NCBI GenBank assembly: GCA_946481405.1 | Contig: CAMLNY010000030.1 | Location: 1-8,260 of the forward strand | From: an uncultured Brevundimonas sp. | GTDB taxonomy: Bacteria > Pseudomonadota > Alphaproteobacteria > Caulobacterales > Caulobacteraceae | Reading direction: 5' to 3' | DNA: 8,260 nt | Part shown: in pieces, positions 1 through 6,314 of the stretch | How positions within the stretch are numbered: position 1 is the stretch's first letter | How the letters are laid out: each line of letters begins with the position of its first letter | Made by a program: the position numbers and the translations under genes | Notes under the pieces: generated by a model | Databases searched by the model: none | Told to the model about the DNA's origin: nothing | The model's input: only the letters and a program-made list of their open reading frames with translations

Positions 1-213
1 GTACGCAGCTATGCCGCCCGTCACCAGATCAAGCCCGGCATCACCGGCTGGGCCCAGATAAACGGCATGCGCGGCGGCATCGACACGCTGGAGAAGGCCC
101 AGCGGGGCGTCGAACTCGACCTCGACTACATGCGCAACTGGTCGCTGCAGCTGGATCTCAGCATCATGGCACGAACCCTGACGATGCACCTGATGGGGCC
201 GGAGGTATTCTGA
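1..213 (+). CDS. Undecaprenyl-phosphate sugar-phosphate transferase (WcaJ/PssY/HfsE-like), C-terminal fragment
   Basis: The 5' part lies outside the window; 70 codons remain, ending in TGA. They match the C-terminal end of the bacterial sugar transferase family (PF02397). The signature KPGITGWAQINGMRG is at local residues 11-25, followed by the usual acidic stretch and the DYMRNWSLQLDLSIM segment near 43-57. In this family the domain transfers a hexose-1-phosphate from a nucleotide sugar to undecaprenyl phosphate at the inner membrane, the first step of a repeat unit. The N-terminal membrane region cannot be seen, so a long WcaJ-type protein and a short single-helix type cannot be told apart. 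The last 50 bases overlap the 3' end of the convergent polymerase gene. Its promoter must lie left of the window. The family call is firm; the sugar used cannot be read from this fragment. Confidence 0.95.
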   Translation, partial: VRSYAARHQIKPGITGWAQINGMRGGIDTLEKAQRGVELDLDYMRNWSLQLDLSIMARTLTMHLMGPEVF

Positions 214-1444
214 GCAGCCGCCATGACAGGGCCAGAACCGTCGCCAGCTCCCCGGGCGACAGCACGACCGACACGACCGGCGAGACGACCAGCAGGAAGA
301 CCGCGTAGTCCAGCACCGCCGCTCCGATCAGCTGTCCTCTGCGGGCCGCCTCCCACGCCGTCCGGATCGCGAACAGGTGGAGCGCCAGCATCAGTCCGGC
401 GCCGATCAGGCCATACTCGAACACCACGCCCAGCCAGCCCAGATCGGACGGGAAGAAGAAGGGGGTGCCGACGATGTCGCCCAGCGTCACATCGCCGACC
501 CGCGTCGCGCTGCCGACCCCGGTGATCCAGCGCCAAGGCTGGTCATTGAGGAAAGCCAAGGCGTGCCCGGCCTCGATCTGGCGCATGCTGAGCGAGCCGC
601 CGAGGCTGTCGGCCGCGCTCTGGCCCAGCCACAGGGTGACGGGGGTGGCCGCGGCGACGATCACCGCCGCCGTCGCCATCAGGGCCGGTCCTTGCCAACG
701 GCGCAGGCTGAGCAAGGCGCCGAGGCCTAGCCCCACGACCGTCCCGCCGATCTGGGCGCGCTGCTTGTACATGGCGATCATGACGGCGACGCCCGCCGCG
801 ACCAGCACCGCCTTCCACACCGTCGGTCGCCGCCAGAAGGACCGGTTGATGAGGAACAAGGCGAGGATGCCGAACATCATCGGGGCGTTGATGCGGCGAC
901 CCCGCTCGGCGTCGCTGAGGAAGACCTTGGTGTCCTCGATCCCCTGCTGGAACAGGGCGTCCGGCGCGAACAGCCAGACTCCGATCAGCAAGCCGAAGGT
1001 TACGCCGGCCAGGACGATGATCGCGCGCGTCAGGTCGCCCGCCGACGGCCGGATCAGCCACAGGGAGGCCGCGCAGCCGAGGGCTCCGGTCAGGGGCCAG
1101 ATCTTGGCGCTGGACGCCAGGGCGCCGAACACGTCGTTGCCGAGCTGGTTGACCCCGATGAAGGGCGTCACGCCCAGCAGCCAGGCGCAGACGGCCAAGA
1201 CCAGCGGCTGGTACGGCGGGTTCAGCCGCCAGATTGCGATCATGGTCAGGGGCGCGGTTAGGACCGGCCACGCCTTGGCAAGCGCATAGAGCGGCTTGAA
1301 GTCCACGACATAGAAGAACAGCCCCCCGAACATCGGCAGGCTCAGCACGAGCAACAGAAGCCTCAGGTTCGCGCCGGCGTCGCGCGCGACCGGAGCGGCG
1401 ACCGGCCCGACGCGAAGGACCCGCCCTCGCGCCACTGCGGTCAT
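164..1444 (-). CDS. Wzy-type polysaccharide polymerase (O-antigen ligase/polymerase superfamily)
   Basis: This 426-residue protein is almost wholly membrane-embedded, with about 11-12 hydrophobic segments, for example near residues 28-47, 54-73, 79-96, 140-160, 209-227, 231-247, 253-274, 336-361 and 375-392. Between the segments near 253-274 and 336-361 is a long loop containing SMRQIEAGHALAFLNDQPW (286-304) and then TGVGSAT. This is the large periplasmic loop typical of Wzy polymerases and WaaL ligases. Family members join lipid-linked repeat units in the periplasm. The frame is open further upstream to 1756, but the ATG at 1444 is the right start: it overlaps the previous gene's stop as ATGA, and the extra upstream residues are low-complexity Arg/Pro/Gly/Ala sequence read from inside the glycosyltransferase gene. 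It is the last gene of the minus-strand operon. Its Pro/Ser/Gly-rich tail overlaps the sugar transferase gene. HfsC or HfsI are the obvious holdfast counterparts, but ligase and polymerase cannot be separated by sequence alone; the locus favours polymerase. Confidence 0.9.
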   Translation of the reverse strand: MTAVARGRVLRVGPVAAPVARDAGANLRLLLLVLSLPMFGGLFFYVVDFKPLYALAKAWPVLTAPLTMIAIWRLNPPYQPLVLAVCAWLLGVTPFIGVNQLGNDVFGALASSAKIWPLTGALGCAASLWLIRPSAGDLTRAIIVLAGVTFGLLIGVWLFAPDALFQQGIEDTKVFLSDAERGRRINAPMMFGILALFLINRSFWRRPTVWKAVLVAAGVAVMIAMYKQRAQIGGTVVGLGLGALLSLRRWQGPALMATAAVIVAAATPVTLWLGQSAADSLGGSLSMRQIEAGHALAFLNDQPWRWITGVGSATRVGDVTLGDIVGTPFFFPSDLGWLGVVFEYGLIGAGLMLALHLFAIRTAWEAARRGQLIGAAVLDYAVFLLVVSPVVSVVLSPGELATVLALSWRLLRIPPAPSGASSGFVP

Positions 1445-2121
1445 GCCGGATGCCAGGTCCGCAGCCGCTCCTTCAGGGCGATCCACAGGATGGGCGCGGA
1501 CTCGATGAAGACCCGTCGGAAATGCCCCGCCGGATTCAGCGCCAGCCGCCAGGCCCACTCCAGCCCCGCTTCCCGCATCCACAACGGCGCGCGGCGAATG
1601 CGGCCGGTCAGGAAGTTCAGCGCGCTGCCGACGCACAGGCCGAGCCCGGTCGCATCGGGCATCTCCGCGAGCCGTCGCGCCAGTCCCTCGGACTGGGGCG
1701 CCCCGGCGATCAGGAAGACGTAGCGGGCGGGATGGGCGCGCACGAAGTCGAGGCATTGCCGGACCTCGGCGGGGTCCTTCCAGAAGCCGAACGACGGATC
1801 AAACCGCGCCACCGTTCGGATGCCGAAACGCCGCCGCAGGGTCGCCTCAACCTCAGGGTCACCGCCGATCAGGGTCAGGGCCGCATCGGGCGGAATGCCC
1901 AATTCGAACAGCCGCGCGACCAGATCGCTGCCGGCCGCGACGGGCAGGTCCTGGCGGAACAGGAGCCGGGACAGGAACCTCAGGATGCGGCTGTCGTTCA
2001 GCACCATCCAGGCCTTCGACTGGGGCTCAGAAAACCGGTCGTCGCCGGCATGGGCGGCGACCACATGCTGAGCGTTCGGCGTGACGACGAAGGCGAACGG
2101 CGCGGCGGCGCTGCTGCTCAT
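1441..2121 (-). CDS. WecG/TagA/CpsF family (GT26) glycosyltransferase
   Basis: This 226-residue protein has the usual length for the family. VTPNAQHVV is at 13-21, LNDSRIL at 41-47, IGGDPE at 85-90, FDPSFGFW at 107-114, GAPQSEGLA at 140-148, and the conserved C-terminal block RAPLWMREAGLEWAWRL at 177-193. GT26 enzymes work on the cytoplasmic membrane face and transfer a sugar (ManNAcA in WecG, ManNAc in TagA) onto an undecaprenyl-diphosphate-linked acceptor. Asp43 aligns by eye with the TagA catalytic Asp, although the usual DG step reads DS here. The motif usually seen as GxPxQE reads GAPQSE. A hydrophobic/basic C-terminal helix (203-221) resembles the TagA membrane-binding tail. The start has a GAGGG ribosome site 6 bases upstream and overlaps the previous stop by ATGA. 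HfsJ of Caulobacter, as I recall it, belongs to this family, so this may be its counterpart. The donor sugar is unknown. Confidence 0.93.
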   Translation of the reverse strand: MSSSAAAPFAFVVTPNAQHVVAAHAGDDRFSEPQSKAWMVLNDSRILRFLSRLLFRQDLPVAAGSDLVARLFELGIPPDAALTLIGGDPEVEATLRRRFGIRTVARFDPSFGFWKDPAEVRQCLDFVRAHPARYVFLIAGAPQSEGLARRLAEMPDATGLGLCVGSALNFLTGRIRRAPLWMREAGLEWAWRLALNPAGHFRRVFIESAPILWIALKERLRTWHPA

Positions 2122-2828
2122 CGCACGCCCTCATAGGTGTTGGTGTAGGAGAGCGACCGGCTGAACGGCAGCAGTCGGTTGACGTACTGGTCGATCCACA
2201 GACCGACCTCGGCGATACGGCTGCGGGGCACGAAGACGATGTCCCCGGACGCCAGGGCGATCCCTGTGTCCGCCTCCCCCGTCGCCACGAACAGGCGCAG
2301 GTCGACGGTCCTCAGCATCGCGTCGGCGCCCGGCCGCTGGCGGATGACCACGACCTGATCCATCCGGCTCTCGGGCGAGAAGCCGCCCGCCAGCATCACC
2401 GCCTCCAGCGTCGAGGCGCGGGCCGACAGCGGATAGACGCCCGGTCTCTGCACCGCGCCGCCGACGATGATCCGCGCCGACCGCGCCTCGGTCACCGACA
2501 GGCTGACGATGGGCTGGCGCAGGCGTCGCGCGGACGCGGTCTGAACCGCCGCCTCCAGCTCGCCCGGCGTCAGGTTCTGGGCCGCCAGCCGGCCCGCGAC
2601 GCGCAGGCTGACGAAGCCGTCCGGTTCGACCGACACCTCCTGCGTCAGTTCCGGCGTCAGCAGATAGTCGACCTTCAGCCGGTCGCCGACGCCGAGGCGA
2701 TAGGCGGGCGCCGCGTCGCTCCACGGTGCGAACCGGTGCGGCTCGCGCTCGCGCGGACTGATCGACTGGGTCGTGCCGCAGCCCGCGAGCAGCAGGGCGA
2801 CGGCCAGACAGAGACCTCTCAAAGCCAT
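2118..2828 (-). CDS. Wza/HfsD-like outer-membrane polysaccharide export lipoprotein (short form)
   Basis: The protein has 236 residues. A lipoprotein signal peptide ends in the lipobox LAGC with Cys17. A polysaccharide export domain (PF02563) follows at about 42-113, starting YRLGVGDRLKVDYL and including VEPDGFVSLRVAGRL. One SLBB domain lies at about 119-195 (IIVGGAVQRPGVYPL, then LEAVMLAGGF). A C-terminal amphipathic stretch, GLWIDQYVNRLLPF (209-222), could be the helix that crosses the outer membrane, as in Wza. E. coli Wza has about 379 residues, so this is a reduced version with a single visible SLBB domain. The ATG at 2828 is chosen because it gives a clean lipoprotein signal; the open frame continues to 3314 but only as Arg/Gly-rich sequence inside the co-polymerase gene. 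The gene overlaps the co-polymerase by 10 bases and the glycosyltransferase by 4, so the operon is probably translationally coupled. Its role would be to form the outer-membrane pore for the finished polymer. Confidence 0.94.
   Translation of the reverse strand: MALRGLCLAVALLLAGCGTTQSISPREREPHRFAPWSDAAPAYRLGVGDRLKVDYLLTPELTQEVSVEPDGFVSLRVAGRLAAQNLTPGELEAAVQTASARRLRQPIVSLSVTEARSARIIVGGAVQRPGVYPLSARASTLEAVMLAGGFSPESRMDQVVVIRQRPGADAMLRTVDLRLFVATGEADTGIALASGDIVFVPRSRIAEVGLWIDQYVNRLLPFSRSLSYTNTYEGVR
2128..2132 (-). promoter_or_regulatory. Ribosome binding site of the GT26 glycosyltransferase gene
   Basis: GAGGG on the minus strand is 6 bases before the ATG at 2121. It lies inside the final codons of the export lipoprotein gene, so the downstream gene can re-initiate at the ATGA overlap. 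Confidence 0.6.
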
Positions 2829-4909
2829 CGGTAGATCGCCTCCGGAACATGTCGCCTGCGGCCGGTGAAGACGAAGCCGAGCAGATCGCCGCCCGAGGCC
2901 AGCACGACCTCGCGCATCCGCCGCGCCGCCGGCGCCCGCGTCGCCTCGGCCTGGACGATCAGGATGTTGCCGTCGGCCAGCCCATGCAGGCGCCGAGCGT
3001 CGGGCATGTCGAAATCGCGCGCGCCGACGAGGACGATCCGGCTGAACGCGCCGCGCATCAGGTCTAGGAAGGCGCGCGCCTCTTCGGCTGTCGCCGACGG
3101 CGCGCCGAGCGGCGTCTGCATCGGATTGACCGCGGCCCACAGGCCGGCCGACGCCGACCGCGCCACGTCCAGATGGGTCGACCCCGCGGGCAGCCTCTGC
3201 ACCGCCTCCCCGGCCTTCCTGCGATAGTGGTCGGCGGCGTCGAGATCGATCAGCAGGACCGATCCACCGGCCCGCGCGGCCATGGCCTGGGCCACCCCCA
3301 GCGCCAGCCGGCATTTGGCGCCCGCGTCGTCGCCGACAAATTGGAAGACCTGCAACGGCCGTCCGTCATGGCTGAGGTCGAGCAACAGTCCCGCCAGCCG
3401 CGCCATGGCCGTCAGCCCGGCGTCTGACCTCAGGGTCGAGACCATCGCGTCGATGGTCATCAGGGCGTCGAGGCCCAGCGAATTCTCCGCCTCGCCCGGG
3501 GCGATGAAAACCTGACGCAGGACGATGCTGATCGCCGTCGCCGCGACGGCCAAAGCCACACCGAGGGCGATACCGGCCAGGATCAGGGTCGGGCGCAGGT
3601 CTCGCCCGGTCAGGGGCGCCGCCGGCGGCTGGACGATGCGGACCGTGGTGTTCCGATCATCGACCGCCTGATCCTCCAGCGCCGCCCCGGCCCGGCCAAT
3701 CAGCAGGCTGCGATGGATGGTCTCGGAGGCCGAACGGCTGCGCTCCAGATCGTGCAGCCGCATCTCCGCGTCACGCAGGTCGGCGACGCGGGCGCGGGCG
3801 GCGGAGAGTTGGGTCGCCAGTTCCGCCGATTGACGCTGCAACGAGGCCAGTTCGATCCCCAGCGAGGCGCGACGCTGGACCAGAAGGTCGGCGACCGGGT
3901 TTCTCACCGTGCGATCGCTGGAGCGAATGTCATGGGCGTTCTCGACGATCTGGGCCTGGGCGGCCGCGATGCGGGCGTCGATCTCAGCCAGACCCGGCCA
4001 GTCCTCATTATACTGTTCGACGACGTGGGCCCGGTCCTGACGTAGACGCAGCAGGGTGTTGCGCGCCTCGTCGTTCGGCGTGGTGTTGGTCCGCTCCTGA
4101 CTGTCCAGAACCCGCTCGGGCGCCGCCGCCAGCTGACGCGATACGGCCGCCAGTTCGGCGGAGACGGCGCCGCGCCGCTCCTGCGCCTGGTTGGCGCGCT
4201 GGATCAGGGCCTCCAGCCGGTCGGAGGCGAGGGCCACGTCCTTGTCGATGTCGAGCACATCGTGCGCCCGACGGATCTGCTGGATCTCGCCCTCTGTCTG
4301 GTTCAGGGCCTCGCCGTAGCGGTCGATCTCCCGGTCCTGACGCTCGCGCGACGCGTTGACATAGAGTTGGGCCCGGCGGTCGAGATAGGCGTCCGTCACG
4401 GCCTGAACCGCCCTTAGTGCATAGTCGCGGTCGGTGCTGGCGAAGGCGATGCGCAGGACGTTGGACCCGTCCTCAATCTCGACCTTCAGGGCCTTGGCGA
4501 ACCGACCCGTCGCGGCGGGCTGAATCTCCGCATCGTGATCGTCGGCCCCCGCCAGTTTTGCCATGGCGGACTGAAGGACCAGATCGCTGCGGATGATCTG
4601 CACCTCGGACTGGAGCGCGCGCAAGACAACCTCGCCGCCCTGATAGGTCTGGGGTCCGTTCAACCCCTCCTGCGCCGCCTGCGTCGCCCCTATGCGCAGC
4701 AGGATCAGGCTGGCGGCCGTGAACTTCGGCGGAGTGAAGACGGCGGCGGCGACGCCCAGCGCCAGACCGACCAGCAGGCAAGCGATGATCGCCTTCTGAT
4801 TGTAGAAGACGTAGACCAGGGCGTCGCGGAGAGACAACAAGCCTCTCGGCGTGGCGGACAGTTCGTCAATGCTCTGAACGGCTGGGGTCAACATCCGACC
4901 TGAAAACAT
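2819..4909 (-). CDS. Wzc/GumC-type polysaccharide co-polymerase with a degenerate BY-kinase domain (HfsA/HfsB-like)
   Basis: The 696 residues follow the Wzc plan. There is a short cytoplasmic N-terminus, a first membrane helix at about 38-58, then a Wzz-type region (FTPPKFTAASLILLRIG, 58-74). Long coiled coils follow at about 175-265 and 340-400. A Pro-rich stretch, IVQPPAAPLTGRDLRP (425-440), leads into a second helix at about 441-465 and a cytoplasmic P-loop-like domain at about 500-696. Family members control chain length and connect the inner-membrane polymerase to the Wza channel. The kinase domain appears inactive. The Walker A position reads GDDAGAKC (526-533), without the usual G-K-S/T. 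The Walker A' strand VLLIDLD (551-557) is kept. The Walker B position reads RIVLVGARDF (624-633), with no Asp after the strand. The C-terminus has one Tyr (693) and no tyrosine cluster. It is the first gene of the minus-strand operon. The ATG at 4909 lacks a clear ribosome site and the ATG at 4894 is an alternative. It could be described as HfsA joined to a HfsB-like domain, but the specific pathway is unproven. Confidence 0.93.
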   Translation of the reverse strand: MFSGRMLTPAVQSIDELSATPRGLLSLRDALVYVFYNQKAIIACLLVGLALGVAAAVFTPPKFTAASLILLRIGATQAAQEGLNGPQTYQGGEVVLRALQSEVQIIRSDLVLQSAMAKLAGADDHDAEIQPAATGRFAKALKVEIEDGSNVLRIAFASTDRDYALRAVQAVTDAYLDRRAQLYVNASRERQDREIDRYGEALNQTEGEIQQIRRAHDVLDIDKDVALASDRLEALIQRANQAQERRGAVSAELAAVSRQLAAAPERVLDSQERTNTTPNDEARNTLLRLRQDRAHVVEQYNEDWPGLAEIDARIAAAQAQIVENAHDIRSSDRTVRNPVADLLVQRRASLGIELASLQRQSAELATQLSAARARVADLRDAEMRLHDLERSRSASETIHRSLLIGRAGAALEDQAVDDRNTTVRIVQPPAAPLTGRDLRPTLILAGIALGVALAVAATAISIVLRQVFIAPGEAENSLGLDALMTIDAMVSTLRSDAGLTAMARLAGLLLDLSHDGRPLQVFQFVGDDAGAKCRLALGVAQAMAARAGGSVLLIDLDAADHYRRKAGEAVQRLPAGSTHLDVARSASAGLWAAVNPMQTPLGAPSATAEEARAFLDLMRGAFSRIVLVGARDFDMPDARRLHGLADGNILIVQAEATRAPAARRMREVVLASGGDLLGFVFTGRRRHVPEAIYRWL
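2839..2843 (-). promoter_or_regulatory. Ribosome binding site of the export lipoprotein gene
   Basis: GGAGG on the minus strand lies 10 bases before the ATG at 2828, inside the last codons of the co-polymerase gene. It supports the short lipoprotein start over the longer open frame. Confidence 0.65.
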
Positions 4910-4988
4910 CGCGGGCGATCGGCGATTTCAATACACGTTTGAGTAGCATGTGATTGGTAAACGAGATGAGACCGACGCCGGAGCCTGC
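4910..4988. promoter_or_regulatory. Divergent intergenic region, likely promoters for both the operon and the flippase
   Basis: This gap separates the divergent co-polymerase and flippase starts. It is 79 bases if the flippase starts at the ATG at 4989, or 40 if it starts at the GTG at 4950. Its centre (about 4925-4963) is clearly richer in A and T than the neighbouring genes, as expected of a promoter. I could not pick out convincing -35/-10 pairs on either strand. The placement is inferred mainly from the divergent gene order, since neither gene has another upstream gap. Confidence 0.45.
4980..4983 (+). promoter_or_regulatory. Ribosome binding site favouring the ATG start of the flippase
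   Basis: GGAG lies 5 bases before the ATG at 4989. The upstream in-frame GTG at 4950 has only GAG about 7 bases ahead of it and adds 13 polar residues. The ATG is therefore preferred, though not by a wide margin. Confidence 0.5.
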
Positions 4989-6314
4989 ATGCCGCCCGAG
5001 ACCCGTTCCGCCTCTGTGAACCCCACGCCGCCGGGCGCCCGTCTGAACGCCCTGATCGCCCGCGCCCGACCGGCGGTGATGGTCTCACTGGGATCGCGGG
5101 GACTGGAAGCGGCGGCCAAGTTCGCCCTCTATGGTCTGGCCGCGCGCGAACTGGGCGGGCACGACGCGGGGCGGTTCTTCCTCGCGCTCGGTGTGATCCA
5201 GATCCTCTCGACCATCGCCCGGCTGGGGCTGGAGAAGCCCGTGACGCGTCACGTCGCGGCGGAGCTGGCCGTCGGCGACGTCGGCGCCGCGCGACGCGCT
5301 GCCCTGACGGCGGGCGGATCGATCCTGCTGGCCAGCGTTATCGCGGGTCTGGCGCTGGCCGGCGCCGCACCCTTCATCGCCGACCACTGGACGGGTCAGG
5401 CCGACATGGCCTCGGCGCTGATGCTCGCGGCCCTGATCATCCCGGTCCAGAACCTCGCCTTCGCCGTCGCTAATGTTTTGATCGGGCTGGAACGCGGCGC
5501 GGCGGGCCAGATGGTGATGAACGCCCTGCCGCCGGTCCTGTCGCTGATCGCCCTGATGCTCGGCGCCGACAGTCCGGGCCGGCTGCTCACTGCCTATGCA
5601 GGATCGTTCGGGGTTTGCGCCCTGCTGGGGCTCGGGCTGGTGGTCACGACGCGCTGGTCGCAACGCCATCCGCAGGTCGCGCCCGGCATGGCGATCGCCG
5701 GGCTGTGGAGCGGCGCGCGGCGGCTGATGGTGGTGGACGTCTGTCAGGCCGCCCTGATCACCATTCCGGTCCTGATCCTCGGCGCGTTCGCCGCCCCCGA
5801 CGCGGTGAGCACCTTCTCCCTGTGCAATCGTCTCGCGATGCTGGTGACCATCGTGGTGCTCAGCCTAGGCGCGATGTCGGCGCCGCATTTCGCACGGCAT
5901 CACCGACTGCAGGATTGGGCCGCCCTGCGGGACGCGGCGATCGACAACCGCCGCATGACCCTGATGCTGTGCCTGCCGCTGATCGCCGCTCTGGCCTTGG
6001 GCTCAGTCCCACTGCTGGGGCTGCTCAGCGTTCCGGCCGCCGAAGGCGTGCCCGTCCTGCTGATCCTTCTGACCGGCCAACTCGCCTACTGCCTGTTCCC
6101 GTCGCGCGACATGCTGCTGGCCATGGCCGGGGAAGAGCGCGTCCTGCGCCGGCTCAGCCTGTGGCAGCTGGCTTTCTGCATCGCCCTGTGCCTGGCGCTT
6201 ACCCCCCCGTTAGGCGCGGTCGGCGCGGCGATGGCCAGCGCGACCATCTGGATCGGCGGAGCGCTGGCTGTGGCGTCGGCGGCGCGCCGGAAGCTACCGG
6301 AGCTAGGTCTCTGA
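4989..6314 (+). CDS. Wzx-type polysaccharide flippase (MOP/MATE superfamily)
   Basis: From the ATG the protein has 441 residues (454 if it starts at the GTG at 4950), a normal flippase length. The first 30 residues are polar. About 12 hydrophobic segments follow, for example near 62-78, 108-130, 141-165, 178-192, 203-221, 250-268, 282-299, 325-346, 353-370, 390-405 and 407-430. Internal loops are rich in Arg, Gly and Ala. The segments ARLGLEKPVTRHVAAE (77-92) and SLGAMSAPHFARHHR (292-306) sit where Wzx-type proteins carry similar charged loops. Wzx proteins move undecaprenyl-diphosphate-linked repeat units from the cytoplasmic to the periplasmic leaflet. The neighbours supply the rest of such a pathway, which supports the call over a drug-exporting MATE protein. 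HfsF is the holdfast equivalent. The gene is divergent from the co-polymerase operon and its last 12 bases overlap the convergent methyltransferase. Confidence 0.87.
   Translation: MPPETRSASVNPTPPGARLNALIARARPAVMVSLGSRGLEAAAKFALYGLAARELGGHDAGRFFLALGVIQILSTIARLGLEKPVTRHVAAELAVGDVGAARRAALTAGGSILLASVIAGLALAGAAPFIADHWTGQADMASALMLAALIIPVQNLAFAVANVLIGLERGAAGQMVMNALPPVLSLIALMLGADSPGRLLTAYAGSFGVCALLGLGLVVTTRWSQRHPQVAPGMAIAGLWSGARRLMVVDVCQAALITIPVLILGAFAAPDAVSTFSLCNRLAMLVTIVVLSLGAMSAPHFARHHRLQDWAALRDAAIDNRRMTLMLCLPLIAALALGSVPLLGLLSVPAAEGVPVLLILLTGQLAYCLFPSRDMLLAMAGEERVLRRLSLWQLAFCIALCLALTPPLGAVGAAMASATIWIGGALAVASAARRKLPELGL

Noticed and set aside
465..1289. Long plus-strand open frame (274 codons) inside the polymerase gene
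   Set aside because: It is antisense to a clear multi-pass membrane protein. The translation is Arg/Pro/Ser/Ala-rich with no domain, as expected of GC-rich shadow frames.
1445..1756. N-terminal extension of the polymerase to 530 residues
   Set aside because: The added part is Arg/Pro/Gly-rich sequence from a shadow frame of the glycosyltransferase gene, whereas the ATGA overlap at 1441-1444 gives a natural start.
1450..2136. Plus-strand open frame of 228 codons covering the glycosyltransferase gene
   Set aside because: Exact antisense of a well-supported GT26 gene; low-complexity Arg/Gln/Gly sequence with no recognisable motif.
2829..3314. N-terminal extension of the export lipoprotein to 398 residues
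   Set aside because: The extra residues are Gly/Arg-rich, lie inside the co-polymerase gene, and would bury the lipoprotein signal peptide and lipobox.
5085..5669. Minus-strand open frame of 194 codons inside the flippase gene
   Set aside because: Its translation is Arg/Gln/Gly-rich and polar, antisense to the hydrophobic flippase.
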